Assembly (NCBI GenBank): GCA_945870455.1 | Contig: CAMBSL010000002.1 | Location: 1 to 57,000 of the forward strand | Direction of reading: 5' to 3' | Length of the DNA: 57,000 nt | From: Pirellula staleyi DSM 6068 | GTDB lineage: Bacteria > Planctomycetota > Planctomycetia > Pirellulales > Pirellulaceae | Shown here: positions 20,301-28,012 of the stretch, in pieces | How positions within the stretch are numbered: the stretch's first letter is position 1 | Layout of the letters: each line of letters starts with the position of its first letter | Position numbers and translations under genes: made by a program | Notes under the pieces: generated by a model | Databases searched by the model: none | What the model was told of the DNA's origin: nothing | The model's input: the letters and a program-made list of their open reading frames with translations, nothing else

Positions 20301-20419
20301 TGAAGTCTTTCGGGTGCCCCAGCCTGCGAAATGGCTATGGCCCACTGACGGCACTCTTCGGTTGTCGCTAGCCCGGCTGCATGGATTCTCTCCCAAAGTT
20401 GAACCGAGGTTGGAACCAC
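17315..20419 (-). CDS. Membrane pseudokinase with large extracytoplasmic domain
   Basis: 1034 residues. Residues ~70-345 follow a Ser/Thr kinase fold (late kinase blocks TDLYALGCLWYRAL and NPKARFATASDLIKAIEFAL are clear), but the catalytic loop reads LVHGRISAESVW instead of H-R-D-L-K-P-x-N and no DFG or VAIK lysine is recognisable, so it is probably inactive. A linker rich in repeated PLPERAQ units and a lysine-rich stretch lead to one transmembrane helix (about 458-480). The outside part of ~550 residues ends in a segment like the secretin/TonB short N-terminal fold (VAFEQESLETALQLI). GTG start 2 bp after the stop of the deoxyhypusine-synthase-like gene, so probably one operon with it and dnaN. 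Confidence 0.75.
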   Translation of the reverse strand: MVPTSVQLWERIHAAGLATTEECRQWAIAISQAGAPERLQDPVSLVAELIRIGNITSFQANVLFHGLAIPLSIGPYRLESSLELELGKHWFEVVEKNHLKLVHHWMYLLVPESFREPDKRECPPSLNLAEKHVNVSHPSLDKWSFAGVSNIYVLAVCSPVGGRSLASSLLQQPMNWNETAVMMEQVAAGLQKLHDAGLVHGRISAESVWHVEDGAYILRRDPLFPVSNPYVVKGTSIFGDNDEELLSVSAPELTLPGAKHTVQTDLYALGCLWYRALSATKLFGDKVDGSTQSWARAHALESIESLVSESKENRLQRCLAHLLAKNPKARFATASDLIKAIEFALSVPVVVPQPEQDDAPVVAVLVCDPVTDVTAKAVMDSPQEVPQPLPERAQPLPERAQALPEPARPSPKEARPLPKVIQKTAAAQKSGVKKDGNKKDGAKTTKKKKSKKSRPVWLLPSMIGGACLVFAVLIFALTQNGRSTIPSKGQTIVVVDKSGIPEKTGDGLKSPTSSGTSIGRNPTTQGTKPLDPIAEYFSVVPDDGKLLWAPPQAGSPYSLELLPAGLEGIVFVSGKVWHLQGGFANLGQWWLASQPALTKAFDSYPMLGDDRIESVAIGLYPSKQSGVPRALFRLNLKATTSIDSIAKALPNFSMQLLDSKGSRKQGLWSNEADSDAVAVAMEELQSDPSAMIKRITIGPQELVATLSELNGGAAPLRRQLETLLLSTDSRADISFLFAPSFLVGDARELLAAVPSGQALLKASIDETMQAVLLTTTLEPRWYTELRMIGSETRDAGKIALSLKQRLEKMPDEVESGMLNATAHPYWRALSMRYPQMLRSLNKYGRFGIEDGQVVANFYLPSDAVSNLAVASWMAMKFPVGTNNPSMQTTTIPAVKPQSKTIDEILDSKINVAFEQESLETALQLIAGEVADSVLSGAPISMAINGSAFQKGGITRNQQIRAFKQAAVPLRTILTDLVRRANPVTTVQSPTELDQKVVWVVLDDAGNSIQKKIELTTRLWTEENKVALPSEFMAK

Positions 20420-20421
20420 GT

Positions 20422-21390
20422 TTAGTGTCCTAAGACGTAGGCGAAAATGAGAGGAGCGACGATCGTAGCATCACTATGAATCATGAACTTAGGCGATTCC
20501 GCAGTCAACTTGTTCCATGTAATCTTTTCGTTGGGCACTGCTCCACTGTATCCGCCGTAACTGGTTTCAGAGTCGCTGATTTGAGCGAAATACCCCCAGC
20601 GTCGCGTCTCGGATTCGTTCAGATCCTGTAGGAGCAAGGGCACGACACAGATTGCAAAATCACCGGCAATCCCGCCCCCGATTTGAAAGAAACCGACGTC
20701 ACGTTCTTTACTGACAGAACGGTACCACGTTGCCAAATATTCCAATTGTTGCGTTCCGCTCTTGAGAACCTGGTGGTTTGACACGGTTCCATCCATGACT
20801 CGTGCGGTGAACATATTGCCGAGGGTACTGTCCTCGATGCCCGGCGAAAAAACTGGAATGCCAGCTTCCTTGGCAGCGATCATCCAAGAATGTTCGGCGG
20901 GGATTTTGTAATGGGCCCTCAATTCGGGCTCGTCGAGCAGCATGAACATGTATTCAAATGGCAAGTAACTTTTGCCCTCGTCGGCCGCTTGGCACCAGTA
21001 CTTGAGCAATTGTTTTTGCATGTGCTTCATGACTGTCTCAGGAATGCACGTATCCGTCACGCGATTGAAACCCGAGTCTCTCAATGCAAGTTCGTCTTGG
21101 ACGCTCAGTGCACGCCAGTTGTCAATAATCTTGTATTCATCGTGGGCAAAGAGATTGAATAGATCTTCCTCTAAATTGGCGGCGGTGCACGAGATTGCTT
21201 GCACTTTGCCGCAGCGGATCATTTCGGCTAGTGAGACCCCGATTTCGGCAGTGCTCATGGCGCCCGCCAGCGACACAAGCATAATGCCGTTTTGTTCGTC
21301 CACGAATCTCCTGAACGCTTTAGCGGCAGCTAGCGTTTCTCTCGCATTGAAATGGCGGAAATGCTTGTCCATAAACGCGGAAATAGTCAT
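20422..21390 (-). CDS. Deoxyhypusine synthase-like protein
   Basis: 322 residues of the deoxyhypusine synthase superfamily. NAD-fold blocks SLAGAMSTAEIGVSLAEMI and GFFQIGGGIAGDFAICVVPL are clear, and the C-terminal block YSGAVPNEKITWNKLTAE keeps the lysine (Lys294) that corresponds to the enamine-forming lysine of eukaryotic enzymes (W-G-K there). Bacteria have no eIF5A, so it does not make hypusine; bacterial homologues and plant homospermidine synthase suggest aminobutyl or amidino transfer in polyamine metabolism, which is inference. It lies 62 bp downstream of dnaN on the same strand and 2 bp upstream of the pseudokinase gene. Confidence 0.88.
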   Translation of the reverse strand: MTISAFMDKHFRHFNARETLAAAKAFRRFVDEQNGIMLVSLAGAMSTAEIGVSLAEMIRCGKVQAISCTAANLEEDLFNLFAHDEYKIIDNWRALSVQDELALRDSGFNRVTDTCIPETVMKHMQKQLLKYWCQAADEGKSYLPFEYMFMLLDEPELRAHYKIPAEHSWMIAAKEAGIPVFSPGIEDSTLGNMFTARVMDGTVSNHQVLKSGTQQLEYLATWYRSVSKERDVGFFQIGGGIAGDFAICVVPLLLQDLNESETRRWGYFAQISDSETSYGGYSGAVPNEKITWNKLTAESPKFMIHSDATIVAPLIFAYVLGH

Positions 21391-21452
21391 TGATATTATG
21401 TGGGTATTTTGTGCTACGAGGTGGGTGAGACTCCTGATTTCCGTCCAGTCTG

Positions 21453-22565
21453 CTATTGCTTGGCCATCGGCATGACAACATACGTATAACCATCGTCCGT
21501 TGAAAACATAGCTGGTTCGGCGTTGCTGCGGACTTCAATTGCAAATGGCTTTTCCAGGTCTAGGGCCTTGAAGAAGTCCGAAACGAATCGGTAGTCCATT
21601 GTAATTTTGACTTCGTCGCCTGTGTAAGCAATTGGCATCTCAATTCGAGATTGTCCTACGTCCGCCGTTTTGGCAGCAACAACGAGCGTACCGTTTCCAA
21701 AGACAAACTCGACGCCACGGCTATCTGGGTCCGCTACAATCGACGCCTGCCGAATCGCAGCCAAAAAGGGGCCGGCAATTCCTTCGATTCGTGTTTTGTT
21801 TTCGCGACTGGGAATCACTTGACGCCAGTTGGGATATCGACCTTCGACAAGTCTCGAATAGATCGTGCATCTGTTCGTTCGGATCAAGATGTCGTTGCTT
21901 CGTGCTGCGATGTGAACCATATCCTCCTTCTCGCTGATAGACCTGTCCATCAAGTTCAGCGTTTTCGTCGGCACGATCGTCGACATACCCGAATTTTTGA
22001 AACCCCCGATCGAGGTGCCCTTGCCGTTCATGCATGCAAGCCTTCTTCCATCCGTCGCAACCGTCGTGATTTGGTCTCCGTCCATTTCAAATAAAACGCC
22101 TCCGAGTTGGTATCGGGTGCTCTCGTTGTCAGTTGCAAATATGGTCCGTTTGACCAACTCCTTGAACAATCGAGCGGAAACTTCAAAGTAACTGTCTTCC
22201 GCAAATTCGACAACACTTGGAAACTCGTCTGGATTGGCGAGCGGCAAATGAAATTCAGAATGCCCCCCCTGAATGTCCAACGTGTTTTCACTCGTTTCCA
22301 GCGACAGCGTTTCGTCGCTGGCTTCACGAAGAATATTGCCCACTCGTTGGACGTTCAGCAAAGCCCGGCCGGGCACAATGATCTGCACGTCTTCCACCAC
22401 CAATCGAATCCCAGCCTCCAAGTCGGTTGCCATGAGCACCACTCGCCCATCGGTTGCGTCGATCTTGACGTTGTTCAAGACTTCCTTCGGACTACGCGTA
22501 GGCGCGATCCCTGCTGCGATCTGGAATGCAGCGAGAAATTTCTCTCGATTCGTAACAATTTTCAT
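21453..22565 (-). CDS. dnaN: DNA polymerase III beta subunit (sliding clamp)
   Basis: 370 residues, the usual length for the clamp that holds the replicative polymerase on DNA. Start MKIVTNREKFLAAFQIA, the first-domain block LNNVKIDATDGRVVLMATDL, RALLNVQRVGNILREA, and the C-terminal YVVMPMAKQ (clamp proteins end in a V-M-P-[ML] motif) are all recognisable. dnaA, recF and gyrB are not adjacent, unlike in the classical oriC region; downstream is a deoxyhypusine-synthase-like gene. A 16-bp sequence is tandemly duplicated just upstream of the start. Confidence 0.96.
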   Translation of the reverse strand: MKIVTNREKFLAAFQIAAGIAPTRSPKEVLNNVKIDATDGRVVLMATDLEAGIRLVVEDVQIIVPGRALLNVQRVGNILREASDETLSLETSENTLDIQGGHSEFHLPLANPDEFPSVVEFAEDSYFEVSARLFKELVKRTIFATDNESTRYQLGGVLFEMDGDQITTVATDGRRLACMNGKGTSIGGFKNSGMSTIVPTKTLNLMDRSISEKEDMVHIAARSNDILIRTNRCTIYSRLVEGRYPNWRQVIPSRENKTRIEGIAGPFLAAIRQASIVADPDSRGVEFVFGNGTLVVAAKTADVGQSRIEMPIAYTGDEVKITMDYRFVSDFFKALDLEKPFAIEVRSNAEPAMFSTDDGYTYVVMPMAKQ

Positions 22566-22571
22566 AGATCT

Positions 22572-22603
22572 ACACTCTGCCTATGCAACACTCTGCCTAT
22601 GCA
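22572..22603 (-). repeat. 16-bp tandem duplication in the dnaN leader
   Basis: acactctgcctatgca occurs twice without a gap, ending 7 nt from the dnaN start codon on the minus-strand side. It therefore covers the place where the ribosome-binding site should be. No Shine-Dalgarno match is obvious in either copy. Confidence 0.9.
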
Positions 22604-22809
22604 ACTAAACCTGTCCCGCAATTGGGTTCCGACAGCCAATGTTGTAGCGTGAATTGCACAAAAACTGTAGTGGGTAGCATCAGCCTTACCAAACCCGCCT
22701 TCCGCGACAAAAGCCAGCCACTCGATCGGTGGCGTTCTCCAGCAGCAAATTGGAGCTAACCTATTCGAACCCGGAGGGCCAAATGAGTGTAAGATGGATA
22801 GTCCAGTGA

Positions 22810-25638
22810 ATGCCTTCGTCCACTCCTTCCCTTCCATTGCATTTATTTTCCGTGCCATCTCGTTTCCACCCAATGATGCATTGCTACGCCCGAATGATCT
22901 GCATGCTGGTTGCGTTTTCGCACGCGTCATGGCTTCGCGCCCAAACCATTGATTTTGTTCGAGACGTACGTCCTATCTTTCAAAAACACTGCTACGAGTG
23001 TCATGGTGATAAAAAGCAGAAGTCTGGTCTCCGACTGGATGTAAAGCAAGCCGCGTTCCAAGGGGGCGATGGCTACGGTAAAAGTTTCTCGCCGGGAAAG
23101 TCAGGCGAAAGTCCGCTGATTCGGTTGGTCACAAGCAAGGACAAAGACGATCGCATGCCACCCGAAGGCGATGCATTGAAAACAGAAGAGATCCAAACGC
23201 TGATTCAATGGATTGACGAAGGGGCCGTGTGGCCAGACGGAGTGGATGCTGCGTTGTTGAAAAACATTCGCGATCATTGGAGCTTTAAGCCAATCGCGGT
23301 TCCAAAAGGGTCCCATACGATCGATTCGTTTATCCAAGAGAAATTGGAGATGAATGGATTGACGATGTCGCCAGAAGCGAATCGTGTCTCTTGGCTTCGT
23401 CGCGTCACGTTCGATCTTACCGGTCTGCCACCAACCCCGGAGGAAGTTCAAGCTTTTCTAGACGACACAGGTAGCGGTTCTTTTGAGCGTGCCGTCGATT
23501 TACTTCTTCACTCACCTCGTTATGGAGAGCGTTGGGCTCAGCATTGGCTTGACCTCGTTCGATTTGCGGACACGCATGGTTTCGAGGTTAACACCGAGCG
23601 TCCAAACGCTTGGCCTTATCGCGATTACGTCATCCGTGTGTTCAATGAGGACAAGCCATACGACAGGTTCATTCAAGAGCAAATCGCGGGTGACCAATGG
23701 GGCGAGGATGCAGCCACAGGGTTTCTTGTTACTGCGTCGGTACTTTTGCCTGGACAAATCGGCAAGGACGCTCCGTCCATTCGACTCGCCCGCCAGGATT
23801 CCATTGATGAGATTGTCAATAACATTGGCCAGACTTTCCTCGGCCTGAGCATCGGCTGTGCTCGGTGCCACGATCACAAGTTTGATCCGATTAGTGCAAT
23901 GGACTATTACTCGATGCAAGCCTTCGTTTCGGGCGTAGAGTATGAGGACCGCGAGTTGCGCACGCCGGCGGCTGAGGCGCTCAAACAAGAGGCAGCATCG
24001 ATGCGGGTTCGCGTTGCGGAGATCGATGAGCAACTCAACAACTTTATGTTACTCGCACGGCCAAAAACGTTGCCGCAAAGGCCGTCTGTCAGTCCCCGCA
24101 AGAACACGGATCGTTTCGTCGCCCTGATTACGAAACGATTGCGCTTCACCATCATAGCAACGAACGGGCTCGAACCCTGTATTGATGAGCTCGAAGTTTT
24201 CAATGGTCAGGGACAAAACGTTGCCCTCTCAAGTTTCGGTACGCGAGTCAAATCCTCTGGCAACACTCATGTTCCTGATCGACACGAGTTGCGATTCGTC
24301 CATGACGGCTTGTATGGCAATTCGAAAAGCTGGCTTTCCAATGAGCCGGGCAAAGGCTGGGTTGAACTAGAATTTCCGTCAGAACAAGAAGTTTCACAAG
24401 TCGTCTGGGGTCGAGATCGGGAAGGAAAGTTCGAAGACCGCCTCGCGACGGAATACAAAATCGAGACTGCAACGGGCACAGAGAGCAACTGGCAATTGGT
24501 GGCGGATTCAACGGATCGCTTTCCCTGGATTGCAGGCACGGATCGTAACAGAAACTTTACCACGGTTGGACTCTCAGGTGATGACGCCACGAAAGCCACT
24601 CGTTTATTGAATGAGAAAAGTAATCTGGAGGCAAAGATCAAAACCTCAGAGAGTGGACAAAGAGTCTTTGCCGGTACGTTTCGCAAACCGGACGAAATCC
24701 ATTTGCTTAGCCGTGGCGACCCGGAGCAACCACGAGAAGAGGTTGTGCCTGCCGTACTCAGAGCCTTTGGTGACGTCGAGCTCGAAAAGGATTCCTCCGA
24801 GCAGGAACGTCGCCTTGTTCTTGCAAATTGGATCGCAAGTCCAGAGAATCCGTTGACTGCACGCGTGATGGTGAATCGGATCTGGCAGGGGCATTTTGGA
24901 GTTGGAATCGTGCCAACGCCGAGCGACTTTGGCAATAATGGAATAAAGCCTTCGCACCCCGAACTGCTTGATTGGTTGTCAACGGAGTTCGTGCGATCCG
25001 GCTGGTCGATTAAAGCCATGCATCGGCTCATCGTGTTGTCTCGAACGTACCGCCAGTCATCCGCATTGAATACGAGCGGGGTTGAAAAAGACGCCGATGT
25101 CCGATTGCTTTGGCGATATCCATCGCGTCGGATCGAAGCCGAAACAATTCGCGACTCGATGCTCGCCATCAGCGGGCAACTCAACCTTAAAATGCATGGA
25201 CGAGGCTACGATCTATTTGACAAGCGGGGTGGGCTGAGTGGCTACAAGCCCATAGAGTCGTTTCGCGGCGAGGGACTTCGTCGCATGATCTACGCTCACA
25301 AGGTTCGCCGCGAGACCGAAGCCATCTTTGGGGCCTTTGATTGCCCTGATGCGGGGCAGAGCACCGCTATCCGCCGGGAATCCATGACACCCATACAAGC
25401 ACTCAATTTGTTTAACAGCGTCTTTACGCTCGAGCAATCTCAAGCTCTGGCAGAACGCTTGTCGCGTGAAGTTGGCAAAGATATTGAGCAGCAAATCCAG
25501 CGTGCCTATCACTTGGCGCTGAGTCGCGAGCCAAGCATCGACGAGCTTCAAGAAGCTGAGTACGTGGTTCGCGAGTACGGGTTGGAGACCTTTGGCCGAG
25601 CTCTTTTCAATTGCAATGAGGCTTTGTTTCTTCCATGA
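22810..25638 (+). CDS. Planctomycete cytochrome c (PSCyt1)-DUF1549-DUF1553 protein
   Basis: 942 residues with signal peptide. Order: PSCyt1-type heme domain with CYECH at 61-65 and the usual RMPPEGD block; DUF1549 with the second heme-like motif [11 protein letters not shown] (about residue 350); a beta-rich insert (about 440-580, [15 protein letters not shown]) resembling an F5/8-type C carbohydrate-binding module; then DUF1553 ([35 protein letters not shown], ending with the NTLFLP-like NCNEALFLP). Start may also be the ATG at 22873, which puts the signal peptide at the very N-terminus. Stop overlaps the start of the DUF1501 gene (ATGA). Thought to act in the periplasm, possibly in polysaccharide use; not proven. 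Confidence 0.93.
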   Translation: MPSSTPSLPLHLFSVPSRFHPMMHCYARMICMLVAFSHASWLRAQTIDFVRDVRPIFQKHCYECHGDKKQKSGLRLDVKQAAFQGGDGYGKSFSPGKSGESPLIRLVTSKDKDDRMPPEGDALKTEEIQTLIQWIDEGAVWPDGVDAALLKNIRDHWSFKPIAVPKGSHTIDSFIQEKLEMNGLTMSPEANRVSWLRRVTFDLTGLPPTPEEVQAFLDDTGSGSFERAVDLLLHSPRYGERWAQHWLDLVRFADTHGFEVNTERPNAWPYRDYVIRVFNEDKPYDRFIQEQIAGDQWGEDAATGFLVTASVLLPGQIGKDAPSIRLARQDSIDEIVNNIGQTFLGLSIGCARCHDHKFDPISAMDYYSMQAFVSGVEYEDRELRTPAAEALKQEAASMRVRVAEIDEQLNNFMLLARPKTLPQRPSVSPRKNTDRFVALITKRLRFTIIATNGLEPCIDELEVFNGQGQNVALSSFGTRVKSSGNTHVPDRHELRFVHDGLYGNSKSWLSNEPGKGWVELEFPSEQEVSQVVWGRDREGKFEDRLATEYKIETATGTESNWQLVADSTDRFPWIAGTDRNRNFTTVGLSGDDATKATRLLNEKSNLEAKIKTSESGQRVFAGTFRKPDEIHLLSRGDPEQPREEVVPAVLRAFGDVELEKDSSEQERRLVLANWIASPENPLTARVMVNRIWQGHFGVGIVPTPSDFGNNGIKPSHPELLDWLSTEFVRSGWSIKAMHRLIVLSRTYRQSSALNTSGVEKDADVRLLWRYPSRRIEAETIRDSMLAISGQLNLKMHGRGYDLFDKRGGLSGYKPIESFRGEGLRRMIYAHKVRRETEAIFGAFDCPDAGQSTAIRRESMTPIQALNLFNSVFTLEQSQALAERLSREVGKDIEQQIQRAYHLALSREPSIDELQEAEYVVREYGLETFGRALFNCNEALFLP

Positions 25639-27110
25639 ATTCAAAATCTGGAAACGGCTCACTCCTTGGCCGCGTCTTGCTAAATCGCCAGCAGTTTCTT
25701 TCGAACAGCGCGACGGCAATCGGCTCGATTGCCTTAGCCGATATGCTGTGCGCAGACGGCCTCCTGTTGGATTCTACCGACCAACCTAGGATTGATCCCG
25801 CCCAACCCTATGCTGCCAGGCAACCACACTTCCCAGCCAAAGCGAAAAACGTGATCGTCATTTTTTGCGCTGGAGCTGTCAGTCAGTTAGAAACATGGGA
25901 TTACAAGCCGGAGCTGATCAAATGGGATGACAAGCCCTTGCCGGGTGGACCATCCGTTACTTTTCAAGGTCCAGCAGGCAACTTGGCTCGACCACAATAC
26001 AACTTCCGTCCGCGCGGCCAGACCGGCAAGTGGGTGAGTGACTTGATCCCGCATCTGGCGGAACTCACCGACGACATCGCCTTTGTTCATTCGCTCACCA
26101 GTACCTCGAACACACATGGGCCAGCCGAGAACTTTCTGTCGACGGGCTTTGTTCTCGATGGTTTCCCAAGTCTTGGCTCTTGGGTAACGTATGCACTGGG
26201 GAGCGAGAATCAGAACTTACCCTCTTACGTTGCGATTCCCGACCCGCGGGGTGTACCACAGAACGGATCCAACAATTGGGGACCGGGTTTTTTGCCCACC
26301 GCTTTTCAAGGCACAACGCTGAGTTCCAAGGAACCTGTGCGTCACCTCATCCCGCCCGGCATCGCATCGTCAGCCGACCTAGCATCGCGTTCATTGCTTC
26401 AGAAGATGAATGCTCGGCATCTCGAACAACATCCAGGTGATGGCAAGCTCGCCGCCCGAATCGCAAGTTATGAACTCGCCGCTCGGATGCAACTCAGCGT
26501 GCCCGAGATCAGCGATCTTAGCACTGAATCCGCCCATACTCTGAAAATGTATGGCGCGGACGAAACGCAAAACGCAAACAAGGCCGCGTTCGCCAAAAAC
26601 TGCATCCTTGCTCGTCGCCTGATCGAACGAGGTGTGCGTTTTGTGCAGCTATTCAATGGCGCCTACGCGAGTGGTGGCGTGCTCAATTGGGATGGACATA
26701 ACTCGATAAAAGAACAATACGACCTCCATGCACAAATCCTCGATCAACCCGCAGCCGCTTTGATCCAAGATCTCAAGCAACGAGGCTTGTTAGATGATAC
26801 CCTCGTGATTTGGTGTACCGAGTTCGGCCGCATGCCTTTTTTTCAGAAAGGATCGAAAGGCCGCGATCATAATCCAGACGGCTTCACGTGCTGGATGACC
26901 GGCGCGGGAGTGAAGCCCGGCGTGAGTCATGGTGCAACGGACGACTTGGGCCAGAAAGCGGTTCAAGACATTCATCCCCTAACCCACTTCAACGCAACCA
27001 TCCTCCATCTCCTGGGCCTTGATTTCGAACGACTAAGCTTCGAACATAACGGCATTCAACGTAGACTGACCAACGTAGAGGGAAAGATCATTCCAGAGAT
27101 CCTGGCTTAG
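25635..27110 (+). CDS. DUF1501 domain protein (paired with DUF1549/DUF1553)
   Basis: 491-residue DUF1501 protein. Its start ATG overlaps the stop of the DUF1549/DUF1553 gene by 4 bp, the standard planctomycete pairing. Signal region [22 protein letters not shown], first block [20 protein letters not shown], then [18 protein letters not shown], and late blocks [10 protein letters not shown] and [13 protein letters not shown]. The pair probably works together at the cell envelope. Downstream is 180 bp of non-coding DNA with no clear terminator. Confidence 0.92.
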   Translation: MNSKSGNGSLLGRVLLNRQQFLSNSATAIGSIALADMLCADGLLLDSTDQPRIDPAQPYAARQPHFPAKAKNVIVIFCAGAVSQLETWDYKPELIKWDDKPLPGGPSVTFQGPAGNLARPQYNFRPRGQTGKWVSDLIPHLAELTDDIAFVHSLTSTSNTHGPAENFLSTGFVLDGFPSLGSWVTYALGSENQNLPSYVAIPDPRGVPQNGSNNWGPGFLPTAFQGTTLSSKEPVRHLIPPGIASSADLASRSLLQKMNARHLEQHPGDGKLAARIASYELAARMQLSVPEISDLSTESAHTLKMYGADETQNANKAAFAKNCILARRLIERGVRFVQLFNGAYASGGVLNWDGHNSIKEQYDLHAQILDQPAAALIQDLKQRGLLDDTLVIWCTEFGRMPFFQKGSKGRDHNPDGFTCWMTGAGVKPGVSHGATDDLGQKAVQDIHPLTHFNATILHLLGLDFERLSFEHNGIQRRLTNVEGKIIPEILA

Positions 27111-27291
27111 ATCCTCTAGGGTAAACCAAGAGGCGTTCGTCTCATGACACGGGCGTCCAGCTCTCACTTTTCGATCCTAAATTGTTGCGAGCGTGCGTGA
27201 GAAATGGTAACCTCAACTTCACATCGAGAAGCAGTGTCGTGATTCCGATTCGACAGCTATCCTTTAAGCTCCCAGTTTGCGAGGCAAAACG

Positions 27292-27780
27292 ATGACTTCA
27301 ATTGGTTATGCACGCGTGGTCAATAACGCGTTTCTAAACGAGCTCAAAGAATGCAACTCTGCACTTTGGGACGACGTTAACTTGCTGGGGTCCTACGCTC
27401 AAGAGCCATTCTGTAGCGATTGGATTGAGCAAAATAGCGGTTCCGTTTTGAGGCGTCTTCGTGTCGAGCTGTCCGGACAGTTTCGTTTAGAAGAGACATA
27501 TGGCTACGTCGCTGGCCCGAGTCCCATCCAAGATCGCAATGTGTCCAAAGCACTCGATCAGCACTTGAACATCGTCCTCCAATGCGTCGCCCTGAGTGAG
27601 CAATTCGACGATCTCGAATACTGCGGAAAACTATCGTGTGAAACGCTAGAAATTTGGAAGCAAATGAAATGTCTTTTCGAGTGCATTATGGAGCACGAAG
27701 CCTTAGAGCGGAGATTGATTGCTGCCGCTTGGGCCCCTATCTTGCCAGAAGCTTCGTGTGCGCTTGAACCAACACAATAG
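27292..27780 (+). CDS. Hypothetical helical protein
   Basis: 162 residues from the ATG at 27292, which has GAGG 8 nt upstream; a TTG 15 bp earlier would add five residues. All-helical, no signal peptide. The C-terminal part has DQHLNIVLQ and, about 55 residues later, EHEALERRLI, histidine spacing a little like four-helix hemerythrin proteins, but the iron-site pattern is not complete enough to claim it. Function not recognised. Its stop codon lies at the edge of a ~125-bp inverted repeat. Confidence 0.6.
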   Translation: MTSIGYARVVNNAFLNELKECNSALWDDVNLLGSYAQEPFCSDWIEQNSGSVLRRLRVELSGQFRLEETYGYVAGPSPIQDRNVSKALDQHLNIVLQCVALSEQFDDLEYCGKLSCETLEIWKQMKCLFECIMEHEALERRLIAAAWAPILPEASCALEPTQ

Positions 27781-27904
27781 ACACAGCCGACCAAAGTCAA
27801 AGTAGTAAGCACACTCCATGTGCCGTCCACCTGGAATCCTGGCAAATGCTTGACTGTGAACGGCACAGCGGAGCGTGCCTGCACCTTTTGTCGGCTGTGT
27901 CACA
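27777..27904. repeat. Long imperfect palindrome abutting a stop codon
   Basis: The outer arms gacacagccgac and gtcggctgtgtc are perfect inverted copies. Inside them, gcacactccatgtgccgt pairs with acggcacagcggagcgtgc with a few differences, so the arms are about 50 bp each around a ~25-bp centre. The left arm starts at the stop codon of the preceding gene. It could fold in RNA as a transcription barrier, or be a small mobile element. The sequence differs from the 150-bp element found three times elsewhere in the window. Confidence 0.75.
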
Positions 27905-28012
27905 GTAGAGCGAGTGGCCGGGTGAAAGTTACTGGAACGGAGTAGGATGGGACCATTTGTCCCGTCCAAACAAAGGATCGAGACATTGGTCCCAATCTAC
28001 TTCCGGTTCAAC

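Noticed and set aside
22566-22809. Replication origin next to dnaN
   Set aside because: No cluster of DnaA boxes (ttatccaca type) and no AT-rich unwinding region; dnaA is absent.
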